Source of the DNA: Ascaris suum
Lineage: Eukaryota; Nematoda; Chromadorea; Rhabditida; Ascarididae
Length of the DNA: 64,000 bases
NCBI GenBank assembly: GCA_013433145.1
Contig: CM024172.1
Coordinates: 2,664,501-2,728,500, forward strand
Direction of reading: 5' to 3'
A program made the translations under genes and the position numbers. Shown here in pieces: positions 13,400 through 27,230 of the stretch. The notes under the pieces were generated by a model that ran no database searches, had not been told where the DNA came from, and saw only the letters and a program-made list of their open reading frames with translations. The first letter of the stretch is position 1; every line of letters begins with the position of its first letter.

Positions 13400-16300
13400 C
13401 CTCCCATCCCCCATCAGAGCGTATTTCGGTATCCACATTGACTCTAACCTCATTAAAACAGATATGCCTGCCGATTTAACATGCATTATAAAATTGCTTA
13501 GTTCTAACATTTGCAACTATTACGCTGAAAATACGATATATGATTTATTGATAAATATACGAGGACTTAGCCGTCATCCATAATGTTGCCCCTAAAAGGC
13601 GCGTAAAGACACACAAATAATTTCAAGTGTAAATCAAACAAAAATGATTTTCATTAAAATTTTATCAATCATTTTTTTGAGAAATTTTAATAACTTGTAA
13701 GAATCAATAAAAGTTATAAAAGAAAAAAAGAGGTTCCTTAGTTGCTTGGGAGGAAACGTTTAAACGGTAATATCTCAAATACCAGAAATTCCGGGGGTTT
13801 TTTTTTGTATTGTATGCGTAATTTACAGCTTCAATCGAACGATAACATCTATACCTAGTGTTAACCTTAGAATAGTACGTGTTTTTTTTTTCTGTAGGGA
13901 AAATGTTGGATAAGTGAATGAAAAGATCGAAAAAAAAGTTTATTTTTTTGTGCATTTAAAAAAATAGATGATTTCTTTTGCTCTATGCTTGCAGCAATCA
14001 CAACAAACATCAACTATTGAAAGTAAATTGCTTCACTCATTATTATTGTATTTGAAATTTATAAAAAGCCAAAAAAAAAGTCATATTAATATGCGATCTA
14101 TGCATAAGAATGTCCCCTTAGTTGATATCGAATAATTTCATTTGGAAGCCAAGTACGCCGCACTTCCTAACCGAAAACGATTCCGATCCGATTGGAGAAT
14201 CGAAATTTTCATGATCGAATAATTGAAACCTATGCACCTATAGTTTCATCACTAAGTTATGCAAAGAAAAAGAGAAAATTCTTTGCAAGCAATTATAATC
14301 ATTTTGCACGATTGGTCTTTACTCTTTTGAGGTGAGCGGAGGATGGAAAAATTGGAGGGCAGGTGAGGGGAGGAGAAGGGAGCGAGAGATGGGATGCGGA
14401 AAATGATAAAAATGTGGTGCAAAAACAAAACGTATATATTTCGCTTTGTCAACGTTACATCAAATAAATAGTGTGTTTAAATAGAGATGAATTTCATTTT
14501 ATCAACCTATATGATAGGTTCAAATTAATAAAGGTAGAGAAAAATAGATGTAATGAGAAAGAAGATTTATTTGAGATTGTATAGAGATAACAAATCAAAG
14601 AAGAGCGTCTAAACGAACATGTTCACAAAATCGAAAACAAGTTTTGCAGAATCGAAGTTCTAAATTGAATGCGAGTTAACGAGGCGATTAACAACGATCG
14701 TCGATCAACGATAACGATCAAAGGTTCCTTCATAGTGATCGAGAAATATAAATTCTCATACTTCCTTATATTATCTCCGCGTTAGTACTACAAAATGAAC
14801 AAGGCAATTTTCAACGCATTATTTTGCCCTGCGCTTTTTTCTTTGTTCTTTTTGCTAGTCTGATGCCTCTATTATTCTCGTCTTACCGCTTTTTTTTTCC
14901 TCCGAGAATCCCCGTCTCTAATTTGCTTTAGAATAGGAAGTGTGATTTTCGAGGAATTCTGGGGATCATGTTTGGAGAGCCGCCTTCATCATCGATCTCT
15001 TTAGGATTGCCATCTCAGTCAATTTTGCTCTCAAGAAGCAAACCGCATATCGTCCACTCAAGTGATTAAATATGCCTACATGAGTGGCCAATGTTTCCAT
15101 AGCACTTTGAATTTACGAGTGCACAAAAAAATTTTAAGCATTCTGGAGCAATTGCAATTCGAATATACACCAAAAGGTGAACAAATGCTGACTGATACGT
15201 GTTTTTGCATCCCCCCCCCCCTCTCTCTCATGCCAGCCATCATTTTCAAATAATTACGAACAAATAATAAATTTATGAAGATCATAAAAAGAAAAAAAAC
15301 TGATAAAAGCAAGATGCATAGAAATTTTCTTCTATTTAAATGCACATTTTTCTCGCAAATTGATGAATCAACGTGAAATACTATGGAATAGATTGTCCAT
15401 CCCCCAAAATGTTTGCACTAACGATCGATTTTCGTAGTTTCAACTTCAATGATTCGCGAGTTGAAACGATTGGACAAACAGACATATGCACACATAAGTG
15501 GACATACAAATAAATACCTCTTTACATATGACATGGGTATATATCTGAATAACTGCGAAAAAATCTGCATAACGTATTTTTGGATGTCAATTTTGTTGAA
15601 GAGAATAAAAAACATGTATTTTTGTCTTATTTCATCGTTAATTCGCTGAGAGCTCGAAATATCCGACAGAATCCGACTGAGCATCCTATAGAGATGTGGG
15701 AAGGTTTCAACCGATGCAGCGTTGAACACTATGGAATAATTAAGCCGTTCAATTATTAGAATTAAATACTCTTATTGTTACCTATTGTTGAATGGTTACA
15801 AAAAAAAAAGAATTTCCGTCGAAAAAAAAAGTTTGTAGGGAAATAACGCGAAAAAAAAAAACTTCTTTTGGAGTATTTTAAAATATTTTCAAAAAAGTTT
15901 CAACCACATAACATCAATGAAGCAAATCAAATAAAATAAAAGATGAAAAGAAGAGGACGAAACACTATAGAGAAAAGGATTACTATTTCGAAGAGAAATC
16001 AACAACTACAAGTGAGTGATAAAAGTTTTAATGGATTATTCCTTGTTGATGCAGAGATTTTCTTTGAATATACCGACCGACTCCTTTTAATTGATCTTTG
16101 GGAAATATTTTTCCCCATCATGTACTACTACTGAGTGATCTCAGATAAATTTCCTAGTCTTAATTATGTACTGATGTATGGAACAGGTAAAGGTTGGATG
16201 AGCAAGTAAGGAGGAGTTCAGGTAATCGACAACAACTACATTATATTGGTGGAAGTTAATCGTTAAAGTTCAGGTAATCGACGGAAGTTGCACGACAACA

Positions 16301-18990
16301 GCAACTTCCGGCAAAATGCGAGCAGACATAAGTCTGTAGCAGCTATAAAATCATTGAATAGCGAATGATTGAAATTAGGTTAAAGAGTTAATAAAGTGTT
16401 TTATTTCTCTCTGCCGTCGTTACCACTAATGATGCTAGAAGTCACTTCTATAGATATTATGGTACAGTTTATTATGAAATAAATTATTAAAACGAAAAAT
16501 AAATATTACATAAATGCTATTCTCTATGTTATTAGCTATTCGTTTCGTGCATCGAGTTCACGTCGATGAAATTCTAACCTAGTAAGGTATGCTATGAAGT
16601 TTCTACATTCAAGAATCTACCTTTAATTACCTTCAACAATATTTTCATATCCTTAAGATGTATTTATTGTAAGTTTCTACATTAAAAGTGCTTTAAAAAA
16701 AATATTTGCAGCCTATCGGACGAGACTTCCCAAATTAAAATCTTTTATTAATTTCCGGTGAATAAAATACGCATAGAATAAATGAGTAATAAATGAATTC
16801 TGAGAAATACAAAAGGTAAATTGTACGTAAAATTAGACTATATCATATAATATCATATGCAGAAATAATTGCAACTTCAACTATTATATGAGAAAAAAAA
16901 AGAAACATTTTATAGGTTAATTTAGGTAATCGTCAATAAAAAGCTTCATGAATTTATCTATTTACAGATTTAGTGACAAATTACTAACGCAAATATTGTT
17001 ACTGACATCATTATCTCTTCTAAACATTTCAAACGGCAACCTTTGAATGGGAGAAAATTGAAGAAGAATAACGACTCGGAGGGGAGAAGGGGGAGACAAA
17101 AATGATGAACTTGAATATTGTCAGCGAGAGATTATAAAAATCTATTGTTTATTAAACAAGATCATTCCTCATGTTGTCAAGCATTTCCTCATTTTCTATT
17201 TCGCCTCAATAAAACTCTTTCGTTATACATTCGATGATGTCCTATAGATTTGCAATAATATCATATGTTTGCTTTTGCAAAAAGAATTCCACATTAATCA
17301 ACGATGACAATAAGTTTATTGGTATGAATTTTAGTAAGAAAAAATTCCGCCTATATTATCAAAAATCTCTTCATATCATTAATACTAGTAATGATAAGCA
17401 GTCTCGAAGTGGACTTTCAAAGAAGAGAATCCGCTACAACATAAGGAAAGCTTCGAAGAGTAGAATAAGCTAAGAAATTTAAAAAAATAACAAAAATAAA
17501 TTTGAACGAAGAATCTCGATTGTTGTCTATTGGTTGAATGAGGACGAATCTTGAGGAAACAATGATAAGTAGATTATGAAGTTTCTGAGAAGTATATCTG
17601 CTTTCACCATATAAGTTCACGTACGAATATAATGAAGAGGTTATGAAGGCGTTTTTTTTTAATGGAATCTACTATTAGAACTAGATCTGGATTGAGATTG
17701 GCGAAATGGAATGTACCGAATCAAAGATGAGCGTATTGCTTGAGCATTTGACATTTTCCTCTTTAAGATCATCCCCTCATATGCGTTTATGAACGGATCT
17801 ACTTCTGTCGGAGCGCACACTTGAAAGCGACCTCATCGAATAATCTTCACTTCATTATTTTCTCTATTTTACTTTCAAACTAATTTACTCTCTTTCTTAA
17901 CATGGACAACTTAAATAGTATTAACTGTAAAGTGTTTTGGAGTAAAAACTATTTTAATATATATAAAAGTATTCTCAATAATAAAACATTGTGGATAAAT
18001 ACAGCAGTTGTACCAATATGAGAGATCTCGTCACGTCAAAACGCTCTAGCAAAAAATGATGAGAAAATTAAACGAAAATGAGAGCTAAAAAACAATTATA
18101 AGAAAGCGAAATGAGATAATATTTGAGTGGAATAACTATGACATTAAGCAAGTAATAATTCTTTCATTTCTAAATAAAGGAGATTTCAAGTTAGCCAATT
18201 CTTAGAATTAACTCGAAATTTTTCCGTGAAACCAAAAATCAAACCGAAAGTTCATTCAAAAATTCGGAACATTGTTAGTAAATTTATAACTGCCTATTAA
18301 TATTCGAATCGTAAAAAATAGCAATATTCATAATGATATATAGATGAACGTCGTCAAATACTCCTTATATAAGAAAACTCTCAAAAATATGAACAAAATG
18401 CAAAAAGAAATTCTAATGAGAGCATAGATTATGTTGAATGATTTCTACAAGCACTAAGTAGCATATTAATAATAATAAAAATGAGAAAGAAAAAGAGAAC
18501 ATTCGAATACAGTCACGTACCGTTCCTCAGCTCTTTTTCCAGAATAAAACAGTCACGTACCGTTCTCTTGCATTCATTTAAGGAGCAAGAAGCACGAGGC
18601 GGTGACGAGCACTAACTGTTATTAATATGAGAATGACGACGTATGGCTAATAGACGCTGTGAACTTGCTTCACAAATGTTTTTCATATTTTTGCGATCAA
18701 ACACAATTTTGCATATTTATTTGCATATTACGATTTTGTAAAGGGAACTCATTGAGACGATCACTCATTTTATGCATCGATGCGCCGTTATAACTTCAAT
18801 GCATTGATTGCTAAATTCTCCATTCATTCTATTCAATGATTCAATACAAAAAGTCTCTTTTGAAAGGTATGCTCAGGTCTATGTCGAATGGATCCAAATT
18901 ATTTTAAAGTACTTTCATGTAAATTAAGAACTTTCGTTGATTCTTTATAGGAATATGACTTTTGCATAGCTTATTTTATTTTCAGTTGTT
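13400..18990. other. Long non-coding stretch with small repeats
   Basis: No exon could be supported. Contents noted: C11 at 15211-15221, a 16-base direct repeat at 16215 and 16267, a perfect hairpin at 16282-16310, and a direct repeat (cagtcacgtaccgttc) at 18510 and 18550. Confidence 0.45.
16282..16310. repeat. Perfect 10-bp inverted repeat (hairpin)
   Basis: cggaagttgc (16282-16291) and gcaacttccg (16301-16310) are exact reverse complements around a 9-base loop. The left arm directly follows the second copy of the repeated 16-mer agttcaggtaatcgac (16215-16230 and 16267-16282). Confidence 0.8.
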
Positions 18991-19009
18991 TTAATTGTTT
19001 TTTATGGTC

Positions 19010-19133
<124 letters not shown>

Positions 19134-19300
19134 TACGTAAAAGGTACTTATATGTACAATGTTTCTTTATGGTTTTACAAGGAAGATGGTAGTATCAGAA
19201 GCCTAAAACATGAAGATAGAATTAGTAGACCGATGTTAAAAGATAAAATGTTAACAAAGTAGGTTTTAGACATGGATGAAATAAATATACAAATAAAAGG

Positions 19301-19370
19301 TGAACATGTTTCGGCCCTTATCCGTTGATGTGTACACCTGAGTTATGCGCGGGCCATCGTCAGAACGAAA
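19301..19370 (-). ncRNA. Possible hammerhead-ribozyme-like motif
   Basis: On the minus strand, CTGACGA (19363-19357) fits the CUGANGA core. It is followed after one base by GGCCC (19355-19351), whose complement GGGCC (19317-19313) lies immediately before GAAAC (19312-19308) and then ATGTT. This is the order core, stem II, GAAA, stem III expected of a hammerhead. Against it: one unpaired base next to the core, a 33-base stem II loop, and no convincing stem I. It could be a decayed copy from a retroelement or a chance match. Confidence 0.3.
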
Positions 19371-19902
19371 CGAATAACCTTGTTAGTAGAAGAAAATTAA
19401 ATAGTCATTATAAGCATGGGTTGTGAACAGGATAAAGAAGGGAAGTAGCAAACAAATATGTAGATAGAATATTTATTATGACTGTGTAAAAAACAAGAAA
19501 ATCTTAAATAAGGGACCTACCTCGTACTGAAAGAAACGTATTAGAAAGTTCCTAACCAAAATTTTTTGGGTTGAAAACACTAGGTACAATAAGCGGAGAA
19601 CATTATAAGATGATATACGTAATTACTCAAGTAAGGGATTATAACCTAAAAGCTTTAATAAAAGATAATCATACAGTTAAGGGTTTAGAAATGCAGATAG
19701 TCTTGACCGTTTTAGTATATCCAAATATACTAGGGAAAGAACATGTTCACAACTATAAAGTACCATCAAAATGAAATAAAAGCAAACCTCTCGTATTGAA
19801 GTCGTCCGAATGCGCTACGTAAACATAAGATACCAATAATCACGTATTTTCTATACGCGAAAACATCTATGTTGAGATCAACACCGTTAAAGTATCGACC
19901 TA

Positions 19903-19970
19903 TGTAGATCAATATTTATATACCATGTTCTACAATCTGGCCCATGTAGATCAATATTTATATACCATGC
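19903..19970. repeat. Tandem duplication, 42-bp period
   Basis: The 26-base segment starting atgtagatcaatatttatat occurs at 19903-19928 and again at 19945-19970 with no mismatch. Confidence 0.9.
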
Positions 19971-21279
19971 GCTACCAACCTCATGCATCAACTAAAGAAA
20001 ATGGCATTGCAGATCAATAAAACCGAGTTACTTGTACGTATATAAGAGTTACTTATACGTAAGATCACTTATACATCACCCGCACAACACAGGTTTCATT
20101 GTTGTAGAGAATGTTGCTTTATTGTCAACAAAGACAATTTATGTTTATCTAAACAAGAAGAAATGGGTTTTTTTTTTAATTTGGAAAAGCCACTTGAACA
20201 TCATAAAGTATTGAAAGGTTACCGTAAAACAAATGCGACTTACAACAAAAAAAAATTCAACTCTGTAATTATAGGTCAAATGCGGCTGCGTAATGAATAG
20301 CACACAAAGTCATGAGCAAACATTAGCAAATAATCAAGTAGGGCATAACTCAAGTTGTGCATATTTTTATATGAATCTTGTTTTGATCATCACTCTCTTT
20401 TACACTTTCGGTTTCTTTTAAAGCATAACTATGTGCTTTTTCTAGCGCATAATAAAGAGGTGCTATTGTTGTTGACACAAAATTTAGCGTTTGGTGCAGT
20501 TATGGTGATATAACTAGCATAAAATGACAACTTCTCGAAAACTTGCATTTTTTTGACTTCTGAACTTTATCTCTGGTACTCGTTCGATTAACATGCGAAA
20601 TGCCCCAAACCAATATGAGCTCATCGCTTTCTATATATTCCAGTCAGCCTATATACTATATACTAACATCTCACATAATGAAACCGTAGTCACAACACAC
20701 TGGGTGGCAAAGTTCGAAAATGAAAGCATCTAGAATATCTACCAAGAATTTCGTCAATCAACTTAACCACTTAAATAGTAAGCTATAGCAATGGCTCATT
20801 AGTTAATGCTTATTGAGCAATTACATTAGCTGTGATTGCGTTTGATAAGCACAATGCGTGTTGATCTTTTAAGATTTATGCATTTTTCAAAAAATTCTAC
20901 CTACGTACCGATAAGCTGAATGCAAATCGAAATCGATCGATCGTTCATTCAAGGGAAATTTGTTTCCAAAACAATGAAAATAGTTGCATGAATAAAGAAG
21001 ATCACGTTATGTACAAGAATAACGAACGATAAGCTAAATGAAGTTCATAAGAAATATAATGGATCATCGGAGATCCTCCCTCCCCACCTCCTATGGAGCA
21101 CAGAAATAGAAGAATATAAAAATACTTCTGGGAATGGATCAATACGGCAAAAGAGGGGAAAAAATGGAAGTGATACTGGAGTGTTTAAGTCAATGAGCAG
21201 AACTTAACAAAAGAAAGATTTAAACCCGTTCATATGATTTCAAAAATACATCAATACAACGATGTAACGGTAGAGACGC

Positions 21280-24200
21280 TTAGAAAGACTTAACATCACC
21301 ATCACTTTGAATGAAAACGTTGAGAATTTCGACAATTTGCTTTCCACAAGCCGGACATGCGTTGCCTTTTTGCAGCGTTTTGATTGCCTCCTTGTAACAA
21401 CCGACTACACATCCGCATCCTCCTCTTCCAGCTGCCACAGCATTCATCTCATAGCAACCACATAAAAGACACGAATTACAAGTGAACCAAATGCGTCCTG
21501 TCGCTATCACTGAAAGATATGCAATAGGCAATCGCATATGCGAAGAAAATGCTCAAACAATGCTCTGGCAAGTTAATACACCATTTAGCACATCTTCAAC
21601 ACTTTATCCCTACAATTTGGCATTCTTTCAGCAATGTCAGCCAATTAATTTAATATCCGTTCCATACGGAAAAAAAATCAATGATTTAACGACTAAATCG
21701 TAATTAAATGGCACTCCTCTATGTAATAGGCATCACTTTTCGTCGCTCTCAAAGAATGTGATCAATAAACTTACCTTCGCGACGACATACTGGACATTCG
21801 ACTTTTGGTCGTTTGTTTAAGAATTTCACATCCGCCGAATTAGTTGCACGTGACATCCAATTTTCCTTGCATTTCTCACAGCACATCGCATGTGCGCATG
21901 GCAGGAATAACACTTCGACATCGTTATCAAAGCAGAACAAACATTTCGGTACTGCACGCTGAAATTTTTCTCTAAAGAAGTGGAAAGAAAATTTCAGTGG
22001 AGAATTTCTATGATCCCCCTCCTTCATCGGTGAAATATAATGCTCCTTTCGAAAATTCTTTTGAACAAGAAGCAAGAAAGATATTTCTTGTTGCATTGAA
22101 GCGGAACACATTTACAATATTATAACTTCCGTAAAACATCGTACAGTAAAAAACTACTACAGAATAGAGAACAAATTTCCAAACCATTAATCGCCTAAGA
22201 AACATCAACAAACCTGTGGAAGAGAACCACCGGACACTCTATCGACGAATGGACGACACTGTGTCTTCGAAGATTGTTGCATCGCCGCTCCTCCACCCGA
22301 AACGGACAACGGCTTCTTCCTCATCGCCATCCATCGTAGCATTTGTTGCGTGTCCATGAGTGCTATTTTACAAGTATCATCCTGAGATATGAAATACACG
22401 ATATTTCCTTCAACGGCTTTCTAGCTTAGCGTAGAAATAAACTTAAGCGATAACCTCAAAAAGAAAAAAAAAAGATTAAATGAACCGGTGCGCAGATAAA
22501 ATCTAGAATAGATCATAAAGAAAACCTCTTTAAATTAGAAAAGAACATAAAATCCCACTAATGAGTTTACATCTATTTTAGCCATTTTCTAATGCTCCAT
22601 CTAGCTAACTATGTAACTAAGTGAGTAAAAACTTGACTTTATCGATTGATTTGCTCATGTGACGTACAGAAAATTTATTCATTCATGTGAATCCACCACT
22701 GAAATATGTTACTAATATCTGATGAGAAATTTAGACCAAGAATAGCATCGATTTATAGCGAAAACGATTCCGACTCAGTGATATTATTAAGTTCTCTTTA
22801 GAAGAAAAGAAGAGAATCAAGCAACTAGTCGCGAAAATTGGCTCCTTCGCTCATCTGAATCCTTCAACGCACGCAATTTGAGGCGTCTAGCGAACAAATG
22901 GCCCTCTAAGCGGTCAGTAAAACGATACGGCGAATATAATGGATAAAGTAACGTTCCCGTGTTCCTATTCTTTAATTTAGTTTAGCGCTACTAAATAAAT
23001 TCCACATATGTGTGTTGTCGTTACTTAGTCATTTGACTGCGCAAAACATAGGGAGACAAGGATATAGTGTTCAAAAATTTTGATTAGCCCTCTGCTTGGA
23101 TGGTTTTGTTTCTTTTTTTTTTTGAAGAACAGTAACAAACATTCCAATGTCTATTTAATGCTGCCTCAAATCCTCTTCTCTCGAACGCATAAATAAGCCA
23201 ACAGGTGTTGACTGGATTGTATTTAAGAAATCTAGTCTCAGGAAAAATGATCGATCCAGCAACAACCATAAAGTCTACAATAAAAGAAGCTCAAAGAAAG
23301 TCTGAAAGAGAGAAAATTTCTACCTGTGGGTAGAATATATCGCTTCCTGAAATAGCCAAATATGCGCTTTGGAAACCAGGTGGAAAATCGAAAGCTCGTT
23401 CACAGGTTGTCGGATAAGAATTCATACGATATCGTAGCGATATACCGTTCGTATCAATACGTAGCAATATACGTAAAACGTCGACTATAAAAACATTATT
23501 GCATAGAAGACACTCATTCTCTATTCATTTATTTATATATAGGAGATAATTGCGAATCTCTTCATCAAAATTAATGCGTTTCAACATCAAAAATGATTGT
23601 ATTATTGTTAATTAATGAGTAATTTGCTATTCATTGTGCAATGTTTTAAATATTATTACAACTGCAAACGTTTGAAAAAAATAATTTCCTAAAGAGAAAA
23701 TAGAATTTTTATTTCGATAATGAAAACATCAAAAATAGACGTCAATTTCCTCAACAAAAGAATTCGCGAAGATTTTTATGAAAAATGGTAGAAGAACCAT
23801 AATGGTACGCTGATACATCAACTTTCCTTCCCCTCCCTTAGCCCCTCCCTCCGAGAAGACTACGTGATCGAAGAAAAACGCGAGCTGAACATGCCAAAAT
23901 GCTTACATTTGGCGACCGGTTTATCTGCCCACTCGATGGTGTGCTCGCCTTGCCAATTCTGCCAAGTGCGGTAAGAGATCGTACTACCGACTTGCAAGTT
24001 GTGATCGATGATTGTCTGTGCAGGCACTATGGATAAACCGATAAGTGGCAATCGGGGCAAATCCTCCTATAGATAGCAATAACAAATGACTCAAAAAAAT
24101 CATAACTAGCTTAAATTTCGAAACATTTTTGTGAGGTTTTATTGATATAAAAGATTTTCTTATAAAATAGAAGATAATTTTAATTTTTTTTTAGCGGTTT

Positions 24201-26153
24201 TAATGGGTTCACATCGAATGCTTGATAATTCTTTCGAATTTATGCAGAAAATTCATTTTCCTATCAGAATCAATATTTGATATATTGGAGAACAACTCTT
24301 TCTTTCTTTTTTTAATTTTTTATGCAGCTTTATTTGTGGCATTTATTCCAGAATGCATTATCAAATTGAGAGATGCAATATCAAATTTATTTATTTGAAT
24401 ACATCGGTTAGCCTTCCTTCCAGCAAATAACATATCATAGAACGAAGAATGATTTCATCAGTAATTAGCGAATAAACATTAATAAAGCATAATATATTTC
24501 TAATAATATAAAAAATTTTCCAAGTCTAAAAATTAACAATCATTTCAAAAATATTCTCAACGAATAAAATTTTATCAAAATATAAAACGTTAACAAATAA
24601 TTATATTAATCCCTTCCTTGAAAAAAAAAAAAAAACAATAGGAAAAACTCACCATAAAGACTAATGCAATCGTTGGACCATGCCTACTATAATATTCTTG
24701 TAATGAAAGATTTGCTATGATACAATCACCGAATCTCATAAAATCCATCCCATCTGCTCGTTCTTCATAGTCCATCATCAAATCGAGCACCTATATATCA
24801 AATAAACGAAAGAAATAAAAAAATCATATATTGAATCACAATTGTATAAACGATAAACGCGTTAAAATATCGTGCAAACGGTAGATTCATATTCAATTAC
24901 CTTGGTCGTAATTATTTACGTCATTTTAATCGGTTCAAGTTTTACCTACATATGAACAAATTAAACTACAAGACATTTATGTGATTGTGGAGCAGATCGA
25001 TGGACATGAAAATAACGCGCATCAGGTATTCTACAGGTTGGTACGCCACATACCTATTGAAAGATAAAATATGAGTCAAAGTTACCATATGTTGACGAGA
25101 TCGTAAAGCTACCTTTTCAAAACAAAAAAAAAAATGCGTAGGGTGCTATAACAACTATTTTCCAATAAGGTGCACCACAGCACCTATTAGACACTGCATC
25201 GTAGAGAGATGACAACGATTAGGGGCATATATTGTACTCAAAAATACGATGAAGCACAGATTGTGCTGAATTCGCAACCGAAACTGAAATAAATTGGAGA
25301 AGCTAAAACTTAAAAACTTCTCAGACATTAAGTGCGAGTACTTTTTTTTCTATTCGAAAATTTTTCATCTCCTTAGAGACATGAAATAACGAATGAATTG
25401 TTTTCGCCAAAAAGAAGAAGAGAAAAAAACTCATGGAATTTGCTCGATTTATGCTTGGGACCATTCAGTAGCTGAAGAAACCGCTGTTAGATATTGTTAC
25501 CTTAGACAGGAAAAGTTTTCAACGCAGGCTTTCATCATAAAGAGGTATGAGGTGAAACAGACGCAAAAACGAGTAGAGTACATCGAAGATTGCAACACTC
25601 ATCGTTTGCGATCCAAATGAGCTTTACCTATTTATGCACCTGGCTAAATGATTACACTCACGAAGAAATACCTCTACCTGGATGGCAAACGACTATGATT
25701 TGAATCGTCACTATCCTTTCTACCTTTCTATCATTTTAATTGTGCCACCTTAGCAGTGAAGAAATCTATACGAAAAGAATATTCATAACCGAAATTCATA
25801 CTGCCACATTTGATAGAATTTTCTACGAATTTTTACATTTAATAAAAATTATTCGGGAGGAAAAAAATTATCACTGAATAATTGGAAAATTCCAACGTTC
25901 TTGGGTAGGTTATCAAAACGAGTCATCAACGAATTATCGAAAATAGTACTAAATTGTGATTTTTTTTAAACGAATAAGTGAAACACCCGGTTGGAGATAT
26001 TCTCTGAGGAATGGATAAATGTTGATGATGTTCAGGTAATCTGGCCAAATGGGTCCGAGGTATATTATACCACCGCCAAACAAATACTACCAGAGTTGAA
26101 GTAAGAAAACACAATAAAATCAATAAAAAACGACACTCATTATCCCATGCCAC
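21280..26153 (-). CDS. Membrane-anchored RING-finger protein, family unassigned (9 exons)
   Basis: Predicted 447-residue protein. Exons, 5' to 3': 26153-25987, 25800-25749, 25053-24970, 24790-24653, 24066-23907, 23484-23324, 22381-22214, 21958-21775, 21509-21280; all phases agree. The N-terminus has one hydrophobic segment (about residues 9-26, FLLILLCFLTSTLVVFVW) and can act as a membrane anchor. The middle (about 90-270) has no domain I recognise. Exon 8 carries a C3HC4-like RING: CLFC, FLPCAHAMCCEKC, then ECPVC, so E3 ubiquitin ligase activity is likely by family. A second cysteine-rich block follows in exon 9 (FTCNSCLLCGCYEM, GGCGCVVGC, CPACGKQI), which could be a second zinc-binding module. 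Exons 3-9 are firm; exons 1-2 were chosen because their phases (2, then 0) fit exactly and supply an ATG, and are less certain. Substrate and pathway unknown. Confidence 0.7.
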
Positions 26154-26218
26154 TTAAAAACTACCTTCCATCGATAATAAAACTTATACTTCGCCGAAAG
26201 TGGCTACGAGAATGAGAG

Positions 26219-26597
26219 CAAACTCAGTTTTACAGGCAGCGAGCTCTACTCACAGCACGTTCGGATTCCATGGAAAATTCAATTCTCTGCACCGAATGCC
26301 CTAACCACAGAGGTGCTTTGGATTATGTCGAAGAATGGAGGTACAGAAGAACAAGACAACAAAATTTGCCGATGTGTACACCTGAATGCGATACGTCGAA
26401 CATGCCTTTATTTATTTGGCGATCCTATTCCACATCCATTGATTATAGTGAAGGATTTGAAATCCCAACATACATTGCTCGTGGTAATATTGGATTCTTT
26501 AACGATAATAAAAATAAAGACGCTCAAAAACAACGACGAAAAAAAAATCGTCATTCTTGATTATATATCATTAATTATGTTTAAGCGAACAATTTGA
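26219..26597 (+). CDS. Candidate exon, unidentified, head-to-head with the RING gene
   Basis: One plus-strand frame is open from an acceptor-like ttttacag at about 26234 to a stop at 26597, and reads HVRIPWKIQFSAPNALTTEV, then CRCVHLNAIRRTC. Composition is less AT-rich than the flanks up to about 26500, after which it turns to low-complexity Lys/Ile. A second frame over the same bases is also long and open, so the reading is not certain. I could not place upstream exons and recognise no family. The start lies 80-100 bp from the start of the RING gene on the other strand. Confidence 0.3.
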
Positions 26598-27230
26598 AAA
26601 TCTCGCCCGGAATTGATACTAAAAATAACGTCGGTGAATATCGAATATAAGAAAAGAAAGCTTTCAAAATACTATGAAAGTCATCGTAAATTAATGAAAC
26701 TTATCTATTGCTTACAAAATTATAACTATATTAATAAATAAATATTTCGATTTGATTACTATGAAATAAATCAAAGAAAGAAAAAAAGAAAAACGAATGA
26801 ACGTTTTAGTGAAAATTTAACACTTAATTAATCATAGAAACAAAAGAAAATTTTCAAAAAAAAAAACTTTATTATTCATTTAATAAAATTCACATAAAAA
26901 TCTCAAATAAAATAAAATCAAACATAAAATTATTTCATTCAAAGAAAAACAAATAAACGTTTAAAAATTCTCAACATTTAATTTTTTTGCTTTTATCAAT
27001 ACAAATAGAAAACAATTAAAATATTGATTTTTTTTTGAAATATTTATATTACGATTCTAAATGTATCAAAAATTTGATAAGATAACAAAGAAGTTCCTAA
27101 TATAAACTAACATAGTAGATGCATCGAACAACGTTCATCAAACGTAATATTCGGCTAAATACATCTTCTATAGCAACAAATAGTTATTTCACAAAGAACT
27201 AATTGAATTAAGCGATTCAAATTGCTTCTA

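Noticed and set aside
19571..19774. Open frame next to the hammerhead-like motif, considered as a reverse-transcriptase remnant
   Set aside because: No reverse-transcriptase or endonuclease motif is visible and the composition is ordinary AT-rich.
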